The position numbers and the translations under genes are program-made. A DNA stretch of 24,651 bases from a virus: IMG/VR virus record IMGVR_UViG_3300009610_000087, positions 1 through 24,651 of that record, one strand, 5' to 3'. Below the pieces are notes generated by a model. It was not told the DNA's origin. It did not search any database and was given only the letters and a program-made list of their open reading frames with translations. Positions 15,027-22,011 of the stretch are shown in pieces; position 1 is the stretch's first letter, and each line of letters starts with the position of its first letter.

Positions 15027-15541
15027 TTTCAACATTACTATTGTCGTTTCTTTCTGTAGTATTGATTGCTTTCGGTTGGATGCCATGCTGCTGTCCATCT
15101 GGCGGCATCATCACTGATTGTTGCAGCTCGATTGCGATTCCGGAAACTCTGTATCTTACGCTGACTCATGTCAGCGGATCATGTACGTGTTTCGATGGCA
15201 CCGTTGTAACTTTGACTTGGATCGTCGATTCTGGTCCGTTATGGGGACCTGGATATTGGAAGGGTTCGGCAACCGTTTGTACTGACCAAACTTGGGTAGT
15301 GAGGTTCTATTGCAATCAGACGTTTGATGCTACTTGGGATTTAGAAGATGGAATTTCCGGCGACGGTGGCACGTGCTTTATGGTTGGGCATGGAGCTGGC
15401 ACTTCAACCACGGGAACTTGTTCGCTACCGTTTTCAGTGACGTATTCTAGTTCAGTGTTTTTTAGCTCAAATATCAACTCGGCCCCTTTGTGTTGCGCGG
15501 CCGTGAGTTCCGGAACATACACGGGCGTTATAACGGAATGA
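15017..15541 (+). CDS. Cysteine-rich exported or membrane-anchored protein
   Basis: This 174-residue protein starts at ATG 15017, overlapping the previous gene's stop by 10 bases. A TTG at 14999 would add six residues and hide the hydrophobic start. Residues 3-20 (LISTLLLSFLSVVLIAFG) form a signal or membrane segment. The rest has 13 cysteines, mostly in pairs (CCC near 24, CC near 35, SCTC, CC near 158), and serine/threonine-rich strands such as LYLTLTHVSG and FDGTVVTLTW. An exported disulfide-rich protein within a tail gene cluster is unusual. It could be a host-surface protein, a virion tip component or part of lysis. No lipobox is evident. Confidence 0.55.
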   Translation: MSLISTLLLSFLSVVLIAFGWMPCCCPSGGIITDCCSSIAIPETLYLTLTHVSGSCTCFDGTVVTLTWIVDSGPLWGPGYWKGSATVCTDQTWVVRFYCNQTFDATWDLEDGISGDGGTCFMVGHGAGTSTTGTCSLPFSVTYSSSVFFSSNINSAPLCCAAVSSGTYTGVITE

Positions 15542-15693
15542 TACTGCCTTGTGGACATCGATGCGACAAGACGCCAGTTGAAGGGTGTCCTTATTGCTCG
15601 ATCCGTCACATCGAATTCCATTGGCAACGATGGTGCGGCAAAGGCAAAAAGAAAATGACATTCTCCGAAGTTGCCGCCGCGAAGCGCCACTGA
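15538..15693 (+). CDS. Small zinc-knuckle protein (51 aa)
   Basis: The gene starts at ATG 15538 in an ATGA overlap with the previous stop and ends at 15693. The sequence has C5-x-H7-x-C9 and C17-x2-C20, with H24, H28 and C33 near. Two or three of these sets could hold zinc. The tail is basic (GKGKKK). It is too short for an enzyme. A regulatory or structural role is possible. It is the last rightward gene, and a hairpin follows it. Confidence 0.5.
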   Translation: MILPCGHRCDKTPVEGCPYCSIRHIEFHWQRWCGKGKKKMTFSEVAAAKRH

Positions 15694-15694
15694 C

Positions 15695-15720
15695 AAGAAA
15701 AGAAAGCGGCCGGTCGGCCG
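15695..15720 (-). terminator. Intrinsic terminator ending the leftward operon
   Basis: CGGCC (15707-15711) pairs with GGCCG (15716-15720) over GGTC. Reading leftward, the stem is followed by CTTTCTTTTCTT, a T-rich tract. Reading rightward no T run follows, so it mainly serves the minus strand. Confidence 0.6.
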
Positions 15721-15736
15721 TGCTTGGATTGAATGA

Positions 15737-16333
15737 TTATAGTTGGATTACCTTTCCTATTTGCAAGTTCTCGTTGTGAGTGACAAGGATAATTTGCAGT
15801 TTCAATTCTTCCGACAATGACATAAGCAAATCACCGATTCTGGCTGCGTTATCTGCATCAACCATCTTGAACGGTTCATCGAGGCAGAGTAATCTTCTCT
15901 TCGCCGGTTTGGCGAATATCAAACAAGCAAGTCTCAAAGCAAACGCAGCTACATCTACCACCCCTCCGCTAGTTTCATTAAGCGGGTCTTCTAGCAACAA
16001 CCCATCTCGATACAGAACTAGATTAGCTTCTGTCTTCCCGCGCTTACGCTCGAAGATGATTTTGAACGTGTAGGGATCAGGGAAGATCGCCCTAAGGCAT
16101 TTAGTCACCACACTAGCTATTTGCTTGTGTGCCTGTTGCTGGACGTTCTTTGCCAGTCGCTGCAGGATTTCTTGAGCCTGAAGGGAAGAATCTAGCCGCT
16201 TCTTGCGAGATATTAAGGCGGTGCGTTCCTGATTTCGTTGTGACAACAACGAGATGTACTTCATCTTCCGGCCAGAGACAATTTGTTTGATTAGTTTCAG
16301 TTTCATTGACAGGCTCGGCAAAAGAGATTTCAT
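15737..16333 (-). CDS. Rad50/SbcC-like ATPase, C-terminal half
   Basis: This 198-residue protein holds the second half of a Rad50 ATPase head. After a coiled coil (residues about 24-70) it has the signature motif ETSGG (120-124), Walker B LLCLDEPF (148-155) and the H-loop VTHNE (184-188). There is no Walker A; that lies in the separate protein at 17759-18805. The two together sum to about 546 residues, close to phage T4 gp46. They would assemble into one ATPase controlling the Mre11 nuclease at DNA ends. The start is uncertain: ATG 16333 directly follows an in-frame stop, and ATG 16306 or 16264 are possible, none with a strong ribosome-binding site. Confidence 0.85.
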   Translation of the reverse strand: MKSLLPSLSMKLKLIKQIVSGRKMKYISLLSQRNQERTALISRKKRLDSSLQAQEILQRLAKNVQQQAHKQIASVVTKCLRAIFPDPYTFKIIFERKRGKTEANLVLYRDGLLLEDPLNETSGGVVDVAAFALRLACLIFAKPAKRRLLCLDEPFKMVDADNAARIGDLLMSLSEELKLQIILVTHNENLQIGKVIQL

Positions 16334-16445
16334 CTAAGCGATTTTCTAAATCCCTTATCTTACTTAGGCATCGACTGTTCATTTTGTATAAAGCAAGGCA
16401 ACAACAGGACAAACCTATAAAGCTAATAGCGATATATTCAATCAT
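16113..16445 (-). CDS. Possible membrane-anchored protein overlapping Rad50-C
   Basis: This 110-residue frame starts at ATG 16445, overlapping the upstream stop, with GGGAG nine bases before. Residues 3-20 are hydrophobic (EYIAISFIGLSCCCLALY), followed by a short coiled-coil-like stretch and a loop-rich end. Residues beyond about 37 are read in a different frame over the first 221 bases of the Rad50 C-half gene. Evidence for it is the good start and the membrane segment. Evidence against it is the long overlap with a recognised gene. If it is false, 16334-16437 is non-coding. Confidence 0.35.
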   Translation of the reverse strand: MIEYIAISFIGLSCCCLALYKMNSRCLSKIRDLENRLDEISFAEPVNETETNQTNCLWPEDEVHLVVVTTKSGTHRLNISQEAARFFPSGSRNPAATGKERPATGTQANS

Positions 16446-16692
16446 CTTTCAACTCCCGTAAGATTTGCTTCCAGCGTTTATCGAACTTCTTCCGCTTGGT
16501 ATTGTATCTACTCAACGCCTCGATCTCTTGTTGTTGCAACTCAGCTAACTTGGCTTCTGCGTCTCGCAATGTTTTGCATCCGAACTCATCTCGAATTCGT
16601 TTTAGCAATTGTTCGTAGGCACCTGCTGCTTTGTCGGACTCCGTTCGGAGCCGCTCTACTTGTCGTTTCAATTTAGGCAGATCATCGAACAT
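16438..16692 (-). CDS. Free coiled-coil protein in the Rad50/Mre11 cluster
   Basis: This 84-residue protein starts at ATG 16692, overlapping the upstream stop by 11 bases; GAAGG lies before it. Almost the whole length is charged helix with heptad spacing: LKRQVERLRTESDKAAGAYEQ, a short turn FGCKTLRDAEAKL, then a second helix LQQQEIEALSRYNTKRKKF. The two helices would fold as a hairpin. Coiled coils link the ATPase halves of normal Rad50, so this piece may belong to the split Rad50, but that is inference. I recall similar small proteins beside phage Rad50 halves. Confidence 0.6.
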   Translation of the reverse strand: MFDDLPKLKRQVERLRTESDKAAGAYEQLLKRIRDEFGCKTLRDAEAKLAELQQQEIEALSRYNTKRKKFDKRWKQILRELKDD

Positions 16693-16888
16693 AGAAAGTA
16701 CCTTCGTGGAAGTTCTTGTATGTTACTCTAATTGAATCTCCGATGTACCAGCCAGGAGGGCCATTCGTCAGCAATTTGATTATGTATTCTTTTCTGCCGC
16801 GGACGTACACAATCCTGCCATATGCTTTCGTAAAGTAATTGCTGTTTGGTTTATTAATAAGCAATTCAACTTGTGTGCCGACTTCCAT
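16682..16888 (-). CDS. Small SH3-like hypothetical protein
   Basis: This 68-residue protein starts at ATG 16888, one base after the Mre11-like gene's stop, with GAGGAG seven bases before it. The longer reading from 16912 would overlap that gene and lacks this spacing. The sequence VGTQVELLINK, then AYGRIVYVRGRKEYIIKLL and GWYIGDSIRVTY looks like a five-stranded SH3/KOW-type barrel. This suggests binding to nucleic acid or protein. No family assigned. Confidence 0.55.
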   Translation of the reverse strand: MEVGTQVELLINKPNSNYFTKAYGRIVYVRGRKEYIIKLLTNGPPGWYIGDSIRVTYKNFHEGTFYVR

Positions 16889-16889
16889 T

Positions 16890-17789
16890 TCAAATCTCCT
16901 CGATTGCTTCAAGTAAGAGTCTTCTCACATCCTCGTTGATTGTTCCATCTTTGCTGTAACGACGAACCGCACTTGTGAAGTTGATTCCTTGTTCTGCCAA
17001 CTTTGTCAAAGAATCAATCAAGTTCTTTGCATCGGCATGATCTTCTGCTTCACGCAATGTACCGCCATCCTCTTCCCATTTATCTTCTGACGTGTCGAGA
17101 TAGTACGGCGTGATCCCGCCATCCGCATGAATCATACCAATGATCGGTCGGATTTCCCGCTCGTCGATCTTTCGGCGAATGAAGCAGCCGCAGTTGATGA
17201 TGCTAGTGCCGGCTCGTTTGTGAATGAACGGATGGTGATTGTCGCCGAAGACACCTACATCAATTTTATCTCGCTTCATGCTTCTGTTGTACTTCGATGC
17301 ATGCGTTCGATTATCCATTCCCGGTACTTTGGTTTTGGCATCCTTCCAGATGTATTGATGATTCAATGCAATTCGTAGGGTTCCTAAACTCGCCATATCG
17401 CAACCGTTGAACAAATCAGCACGGATCATTGTATTGTATGCTGATTTGTCTATCAATTCTGGATTGTGATACGGTAAATCATGATTGCCAGGAACCGTGT
17501 ATGTCCATTTACCATCGAAGCTTTTGAACACATCCATTGCAAAGTTGATCACTTCTGGGCTTGGATTCCATTTGTCGAATATGTCACCTGGAATTAGGAT
17601 AGGCAAATCACCATCAAATTGTGAATTAAGCCATACCAACTCTTTGAATGGACGGCGCATAGCTTCAAACCAATCAGGTTCTAATGATCTTGCTACTGGT
17701 GCTTTCGCCGAGAAGTGAATATCCGAGATTGCAAGTGCTACCACATCTTCCACTTTTCCTATTCGTATTTCCTGCCGCAGACGGGGCAT
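16890..17789 (-). CDS. Mre11/SbcD (T4 gp47)-like nuclease
   Basis: This metallophosphoesterase shows the standard dimetal motifs: SDIH (D23, H25), PGDIFD (68-72), PGNHD (101-104) and GDNHH (about 192-196). It is the nuclease partner of the Rad50-type ATPase and resects DNA double-strand ends. ATG 17789 gives 299 residues with a 31-base overlap with the Rad50 N-half. ATG 17858 would overlap by 100 bases, and GTG 17753, right after that gene's stop, is also plausible, because the conserved domain begins just beyond it. The C-terminus (ITPYYLDTSEDKWEE onward) is the expected cap region. The gene lies between the two Rad50 halves. Confidence 0.85.
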   Translation of the reverse strand: MPRLRQEIRIGKVEDVVALAISDIHFSAKAPVARSLEPDWFEAMRRPFKELVWLNSQFDGDLPILIPGDIFDKWNPSPEVINFAMDVFKSFDGKWTYTVPGNHDLPYHNPELIDKSAYNTMIRADLFNGCDMASLGTLRIALNHQYIWKDAKTKVPGMDNRTHASKYNRSMKRDKIDVGVFGDNHHPFIHKRAGTSIINCGCFIRRKIDEREIRPIIGMIHADGGITPYYLDTSEDKWEEDGGTLREAEDHADAKNLIDSLTKLAEQGINFTSAVRRYSKDGTINEDVRRLLLEAIEEI

Positions 17790-18805
17790 CGTTTCTTTGC
17801 ATACTTCAAAAGGGACTTCTCCGACGTTCTCAGCGACCTTTTCTTTTCGATGGCGCATGTCTCTGCCTCCTTTAATTCAGCAACAAGGTAATCCAATGCT
17901 CTTCTGTCCTCGGCATACTTGAACATTTCACCATTCACTTCGAGCAACGAATCAAAGTCTGCCAAGAATTCTGTTGTGGTTTTCTTCACTAGGCGCTTGT
18001 ACTTTTTGGCCTTTTCGATCAGATCGGTCAGTGTCCGGGCCGATTCCTGGCGTTTCTCGGCTCTTTCCCCTAGACGGACCACCCTACCGATCTCCCCAGC
18101 GATTCGTACAGACTCGATCTCCCTTTGTCTGGACTTCCGAGCGGTCTGGACTAAGATCGCAAGTCTGGAGCGATTTAATACAATGTCGCTATGTCGCTCT
18201 TTTGCTGCTTCTAACTCGGCAAGGTCCATTTCGCACTTCCTTATCCATTTCGCTCTGGCAATTTCGATCTTGATTGACTTTAGCCGCTCTCTCGATACGG
18301 CAATTTCAGATTTGGCTGTTCTTACTTTCTTGCCTATGAATTCGAGCGAGTTGTCAATCGCATCGAGGTTGATGATTTGATTGAGTTTCTTTGAGACTTG
18401 ACCTGCTGAATCTGAGAACCAGAACGGCGTTTCCATCTGCCGTTGGAAGTTTACTTCGCTGATGTTGAGCAGTTTGTCTACTTCGTCTGGGACTTTGCCT
18501 CTACCAAATGCGGCGAATCGGCGTCCGTCGAGTCTGTAGGTGTTGGTTCTTTCCCCGCGAATACGTTTGACGGTATGCCCATCGACCGTAAGGTTTGCTT
18601 TAAGGTTCCTGGATAATTTACTGTTGGATCGCCTAACAAATCCCAACCCGCTTGGTTGATTGGCGGCGATAAAGCGTAAGGCCCTAATGATGGCGGACTT
18701 GCCGGCATCGTTGGGTCCGATGAGAGTTGTAACGGTTGGGCTGAATCTGATGGTGAGTCGCTCATGGCATTGAAAATCCTTAAGTGTTAGTTTGCTGATT
18801 GTCAT
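17759..18805 (-). CDS. Rad50/SbcC-like ATPase, N-terminal half with zinc hook
   Basis: This 348-residue protein starts at ATG 18805 in a TAATG overlap; a start ten codons earlier is less likely. The N-terminus KLTLKDFQCHE is typical of SMC-like ATPases. Walker A is GPNDAGKS (30-37). A coiled coil spans about 160-330, with charged heptads. The protein ends CPVCGRKYE, so the zinc-hook pair C340/C343 lies eight residues from the stop. No Walker B, signature or H-loop is present; those are in the separate protein at 15737-16333. It should bind ATP, dimerise through the hook and work with the Mre11-like nuclease. Confidence 0.85.
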   Translation of the reverse strand: MTISKLTLKDFQCHERLTIRFSPTVTTLIGPNDAGKSAIIRALRFIAANQPSGLGFVRRSNSKLSRNLKANLTVDGHTVKRIRGERTNTYRLDGRRFAAFGRGKVPDEVDKLLNISEVNFQRQMETPFWFSDSAGQVSKKLNQIINLDAIDNSLEFIGKKVRTAKSEIAVSRERLKSIKIEIARAKWIRKCEMDLAELEAAKERHSDIVLNRSRLAILVQTARKSRQREIESVRIAGEIGRVVRLGERAEKRQESARTLTDLIEKAKKYKRLVKKTTTEFLADFDSLLEVNGEMFKYAEDRRALDYLVAELKEAETCAIEKKRSLRTSEKSLLKYAKKRCPVCGRKYE

Positions 18806-19110
18806 TAGTGCATCCAAGCGCTTAGACCGAACCATGTCGAAAACGTGTCATGCCACTTCTCTTCTATCTTCTCGTGGAAGTGAACGACACGCCATCCTGA
18901 TCTGCCTCCACTTCCGCTTGATTCTTTCTCAAAGTATATTTCAGTTTTGTTCCAATCAAGTTTGCAAAGGAAATCCATGAATGATAGAAAAGCAATTGTC
19001 CATCTATCATACTCTCCCAATTCTGATATAGCTTTGTCCAGTTCTGCTTTAACTTCGTCTATGCTGATTTTCTTTCTTTCGAACTTTGGGGCTGCTCCGG
19101 TGTCACGCAT
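18805..19110 (-). CDS. Hypothetical protein (101 aa)
   Basis: This protein starts at ATG 19110 with GAGGAG upstream, overlapping the previous gene's stop by eight bases. Its own stop overlaps the Rad50 N-half start (TAATG), so translation is coupled. The sequence has a basic start, an acidic helix IDEVKAELDKAISEL, a W-rich middle (DRWTIAFLSFMDFLCKLDW), GSGGRSGW and HEKIEEKWHDTF. I do not recognise it. Coupling suggests a function linked to the repair genes. Confidence 0.5.
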   Translation of the reverse strand: MRDTGAAPKFERKKISIDEVKAELDKAISELGEYDRWTIAFLSFMDFLCKLDWNKTEIYFEKESSGSGGRSGWRVVHFHEKIEEKWHDTFSTWFGLSAWMH

Positions 19111-19345
19111 TTGGTTTCTCCTCGTTGTCGTCGATTTCTTCTGTCATTGCTAGTATGGTGTCCCATGCACTTTGGATTTGCGCGTCGCCTGGTTTGTTCA
19201 ATCCTATTTTGATCCGCTGTCGAATCCATTCTCTGATTGCTGCTGGCGCTGCTGCGTCTCGCTCCAACAACACAAATAAAACCTCGTCATCTTTTGCTTT
19301 GTTGAAACAGCTGTTTGGATTGCTGATCTCTTCGGATTTCTTCAT
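19103..19345 (-). CDS. Hypothetical phage protein (80 aa)
   Basis: This protein starts at ATG 19345, with GGAG seven bases before it; a TTG two codons upstream is weaker. The sequence has DDEVLFVLLERDAAAPAAIREWIRQRI, followed by an amphipathic QSAWDTILAMTEEI helix and an acidic tail. The DDExxFVLxxRDAxAPAAIRxW pattern recurs in small phage proteins I remember, of unknown function. It overlaps its downstream neighbour by eight bases. Confidence 0.55.
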   Translation of the reverse strand: MKKSEEISNPNSCFNKAKDDEVLFVLLERDAAAPAAIREWIRQRIKIGLNKPGDAQIQSAWDTILAMTEEIDDNEEKPNA

Positions 19346-19357
19346 TCTCAATCTCCG

Positions 19358-19648
19358 TTAGAGCCATCGTTTGATCCCTATTCTAGCACAAGCATCTTCA
19401 CTTGCTCTTCTATATTCCGCGTCAGGATAGCATTCTTTGATAGTTGCCGATCCGACGTATTGTAGAAGTCCCTTCATCACACGAACCGCAACTCGTTTTG
19501 GCATGCATGGTGCGGATTTATATAGTTTAGCTGCTGGATCGCCGGACCACACCATCGTCACACCAAAATTAAGGAACACTCCACGACTCTCACTGAATAT
19601 GACGTAGTGTGGCGTTTCTACTCCCTCAGCTTCTTTTCTTTTTGCCAT
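19358..19648 (-). CDS. Hypothetical protein (96 aa)
   Basis: ATG 19648 is chosen over more upstream starts because those would overlap the nuclease gene heavily; it overlaps by 31 bases. The sequence includes PHYVIFSESRGVFLNFGVTMVWSGD, then APCMPKRVAVRVMKGLLQYV and an acidic/basic end CARIGIKRWL. Two cysteines near the end are not in a CxxC pair. The YVIFSxSRGVFL start is a pattern I associate with small phage proteins of unknown function. Confidence 0.45.
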   Translation of the reverse strand: MAKRKEAEGVETPHYVIFSESRGVFLNFGVTMVWSGDPAAKLYKSAPCMPKRVAVRVMKGLLQYVGSATIKECYPDAEYRRASEDACARIGIKRWL

Positions 19649-20265
19649 AACTTCTCGATGTCCTTTCTGGATACGTTGGCAAGAAAATGATCCAATCTCA
19701 TAGCAACAAACGAAATTGGAATGCAATCTCCATTAGCAGTCACACGTTTAGCATTCATCGCTAGAAACGGTTTTGTCGGTTTGGTATATATGAAGCAGCC
19801 TTTAACGCACAAAGCCATATATAACTTCAGTGGAAAGTAAACTATTGCTTCATGATTGTCCCTTCGTATAATCAGCATCCAGTATGGTGTGTTGGCGTTG
19901 TTTCTTGCCGTAATCGTTTGATCCAAAAATTTCTCGAACTGAGTCATGTTTGATTTGGCTTTCATCTTGCGAGGCCGGTCTAGTAGATCGTGAATGCCTG
20001 TTCCATATCCACGTTTGGCTTCTACGGTGATTAATCTAGTGAATGGCTCGGCACAAGGATGCGTAGCAGACACATCCCCACATTTGCCTGTAGTTCTCAT
20101 TCCCTTCTTGCGTCTAGTAGTTGCTCGTGCGCCTGAGTTGTCTGTGCGCCAGAAGCACGAATCTTCTTCATGACCCAACCACCAGGCAGAAAGTATGTAG
20201 CACAACTCCCGTTCAAATTTGCCGCCCTTTTGAGATTTGCGATGCTTCTTGCGTTTGCGTTTCAT
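19618..20265 (-). CDS. PD-(D/E)XK nuclease, possible Holliday-junction resolvase
   Basis: This 215-residue protein starts at ATG 20265 in an ATGA overlap. A very basic N-terminus (KRKRKKHRKSQKGGKFERE) leads to the nuclease core. E18/E20 lie in the first helix, FWRTDNSGARATTRRK follows, then GD at 63-64 and VEAKRG at 81-86, giving the D64...E82-x-K84 pattern of PD-(D/E)XK enzymes. The C-terminal half has no clear motif. In a recombination cluster such a nuclease probably cuts branched DNA, as resolvases do. A host-DNA-degrading nuclease is an alternative. The basic head should bind DNA. Confidence 0.65.
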   Translation of the reverse strand: MKRKRKKHRKSQKGGKFERELCYILSAWWLGHEEDSCFWRTDNSGARATTRRKKGMRTTGKCGDVSATHPCAEPFTRLITVEAKRGYGTGIHDLLDRPRKMKAKSNMTQFEKFLDQTITARNNANTPYWMLIIRRDNHEAIVYFPLKLYMALCVKGCFIYTKPTKPFLAMNAKRVTANGDCIPISFVAMRLDHFLANVSRKDIEKLWQKEKKLRE

Positions 20266-20450
20266 TTGATAGGCTCCGCGATGGCGTACTCATTAGATTG
20301 TCGAGTCAGAAGGATATGGACCTTCGGTTTTTGCTGATCGAACACATGCTCGACTAACCAACCAACAGTGCCAAGTTCCTTCATTTTTGATTCGATTACT
20401 TCTGGCATGAAACATTCAAATTCGACCATCATGTATTCGTATGGTGTCAT
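20262..20450 (-). CDS. DUF4177-like small protein
   Basis: This 62-residue protein starts at ATG 20450, with AGGAG just upstream. It follows the DUF4177 pattern: YEYMMVEFE at the N-terminus, a helix ESKMKELG, then GWLVEHVF and a closing strand KVHILLTRQ. The family forms a small alpha/beta fold of unknown function and is common in phages. Its stop overlaps the nuclease start (ATGA). Confidence 0.6.
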   Translation of the reverse strand: MTPYEYMMVEFECFMPEVIESKMKELGTVGWLVEHVFDQQKPKVHILLTRQSNEYAIAEPIK

Positions 20451-20462
20451 TTGTCAAATCTC

Positions 20463-21155
20463 CTATTTTGATTCTCTTGGAGGATCGAATTTGAATTTAT
20501 CCGCACCAGAAAGCCAAGCATCGAAGACAGTAGACGTTACCCACCCGGATTTGCCGGGCCGCTGAGTATAATTTGATTGGTCGAAATCGTATTCGTGTTC
20601 TCGAAATATTCGTATTACTTCTTCTGCTGCTTTGATGGTGTTGTCTGTATAGGTGATTTGATGTTTGAGTCTGTCGATTTGATGCTCGATCACCTGTTTG
20701 ATTTCGCTAGGTTTATCTTTCTTCTTTTTGCCACGCTTCCATCGCTTCAGCATCTTCTGAAAACCTTTCAACTTCTTCTGGAAGGATGATTTGCTTTCAG
20801 ATAATTGATTCAGAACTTGAACCATACCAACATCCATATGTTTGGCGAGGTCCACCTTGTCGAGATCGTAACCTTGTTCCACTAATTGCTCAACTACCTG
20901 ATCCAGCGCCTGAGCAAGAATACCCATCACATCGTTGAAGGTATTGAATTGGGGTTCTTCTCCATACTCGTCGTATCGTTGCCTCTTCTCTGGATCGGAT
21001 AAAGTGCTGTAGGCAACTACAGCCCGCTCGAACACCTTTCGATCTCCACCACGATCAGGGTGATGCTGCTTTGCCATTTTGGAATACGCCTTTTCGATTT
21101 CTTCTGTTGTGGCAAGTTTAGAAACGCCCAGGAATTCATAGTGATCTTTTGACAT
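20463..21155 (-). CDS. J-domain (DnaJ-like) protein
   Basis: This 230-residue protein starts at ATG 21155 with AGGA upstream and one base after the exonuclease stop. Residues 4-66 are a J domain: DHYEFLGVSKLATTEEIEKAY, then the diagnostic HPD (32-34) and FERAVVAYSTLSDPEKRQRYD. J domains stimulate Hsp70 ATPases, and the HPD makes this plausible. There is no Gly/Phe linker, zinc-binding domain or client-binding domain as in DnaJ. The C-terminal part is basic and helical (KKLKGFQKMLKRWKRGKKKKDK), then an acidic helix, then TQRPGKSGW. It may recruit host DnaK to phage replication or repair complexes, but that is inference. Confidence 0.8.
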   Translation of the reverse strand: MSKDHYEFLGVSKLATTEEIEKAYSKMAKQHHPDRGGDRKVFERAVVAYSTLSDPEKRQRYDEYGEEPQFNTFNDVMGILAQALDQVVEQLVEQGYDLDKVDLAKHMDVGMVQVLNQLSESKSSFQKKLKGFQKMLKRWKRGKKKKDKPSEIKQVIEHQIDRLKHQITYTDNTIKAAEEVIRIFREHEYDFDQSNYTQRPGKSGWVTSTVFDAWLSGADKFKFDPPRESK

Positions 21156-21156
21156 A

Positions 21157-21984
21157 TTACCATCCTGAAAAGAGATGCCTAGATGCAGCAGATGGGTCGT
21201 GATCTGCCATTGAAGCCATCCCCAGCTTATCCATCAACTCCATCCATGCTTCTTTGGTTGGAGGTTTGTGTTCGGTTAGTTTGAATTTTTTAGTTTCTGG
21301 ATGGGGCAAAGCAACAAGTTCCATATTGATCTTGTATTGCTTACTGCGCACCCACTTATCAATCTCTGCATGTTGTATCTTATTACGAATCCATTTGATT
21401 GCAGTCTTCTCGCCGACCCCTTTAATGCCGGGGATATCGTCTGAGACGCAACCAGCTATGGCTTTCACTTGAATCCATTCGTGAGGACTTATGCAATACT
21501 CGCGCACGAACTTTTCTTTTGTCAAATACTGTTGTGATCTGGGCTGATAGATCGAGATTCGATTACTTAGTAACTGATACAAATCCTCGTCGCCTGAAAC
21601 AAGAATGGCGTCCTGATTCATGTTGAGATAGTCACAGGCTGACGCCATAATGTCATCTGCCTCCATCCCTTCTTGATAAAGGATGTTTGGGTAGCCTAGC
21701 TGTTCAAGATAATTCCGACGCAACGATTCAATTTGCTCTTTCATGACGCTTATAACTTCGCCTTTTTTAGGATCACGATTCTTTCGACGTGTGGATTTGT
21801 ACCAATCAAACTGATCTGATCGTCTGCTCTTGCCTAGATCGAATGCAAAGGCAGACAGATGCGTTCCAAACTTCTCTTGCACTTTGACGATCTCTCGGAA
21901 CACGCCGTACAAGACACCTGTAGGTCCGCCCTCATGGGATAGATCGCCAGTAGTGAACAAGGCACGATAAGCAAGATTGTACAT
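21157..21984 (-). CDS. 5'-3' exonuclease (FEN/PolA-like), N-terminally interrupted
   Basis: This ORF of 275 residues resembles the 5'-3' exonuclease of phages and PolA. It begins YNLAYRALFTTGDLSHEGG. The second metal Asp lies in AFDLGKSRR (D49). EADD is at 108-111, SGDED at 130-134 and the H3TH motif SDDIPGIKGVGEKTA at 181-195. Family members start VDGxxLAYR with a catalytic Asp; here the codon before ATG is GAC (Asp), three codons after an in-frame TGA. No start codon lies between, and no good ribosome-binding site is near. So the ORF as readable lacks that Asp. An HNH gene lies directly upstream, suggesting that the gene was split. Confidence 0.85.
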   Translation of the reverse strand: MYNLAYRALFTTGDLSHEGGPTGVLYGVFREIVKVQEKFGTHLSAFAFDLGKSRRSDQFDWYKSTRRKNRDPKKGEVISVMKEQIESLRRNYLEQLGYPNILYQEGMEADDIMASACDYLNMNQDAILVSGDEDLYQLLSNRISIYQPRSQQYLTKEKFVREYCISPHEWIQVKAIAGCVSDDIPGIKGVGEKTAIKWIRNKIQHAEIDKWVRSKQYKINMELVALPHPETKKFKLTEHKPPTKEAWMELMDKLGMASMADHDPSAASRHLFSGW

Positions 21985-22011
21985 GTCGAAAGATCAACCA
22001 CGTTTCTGTTT

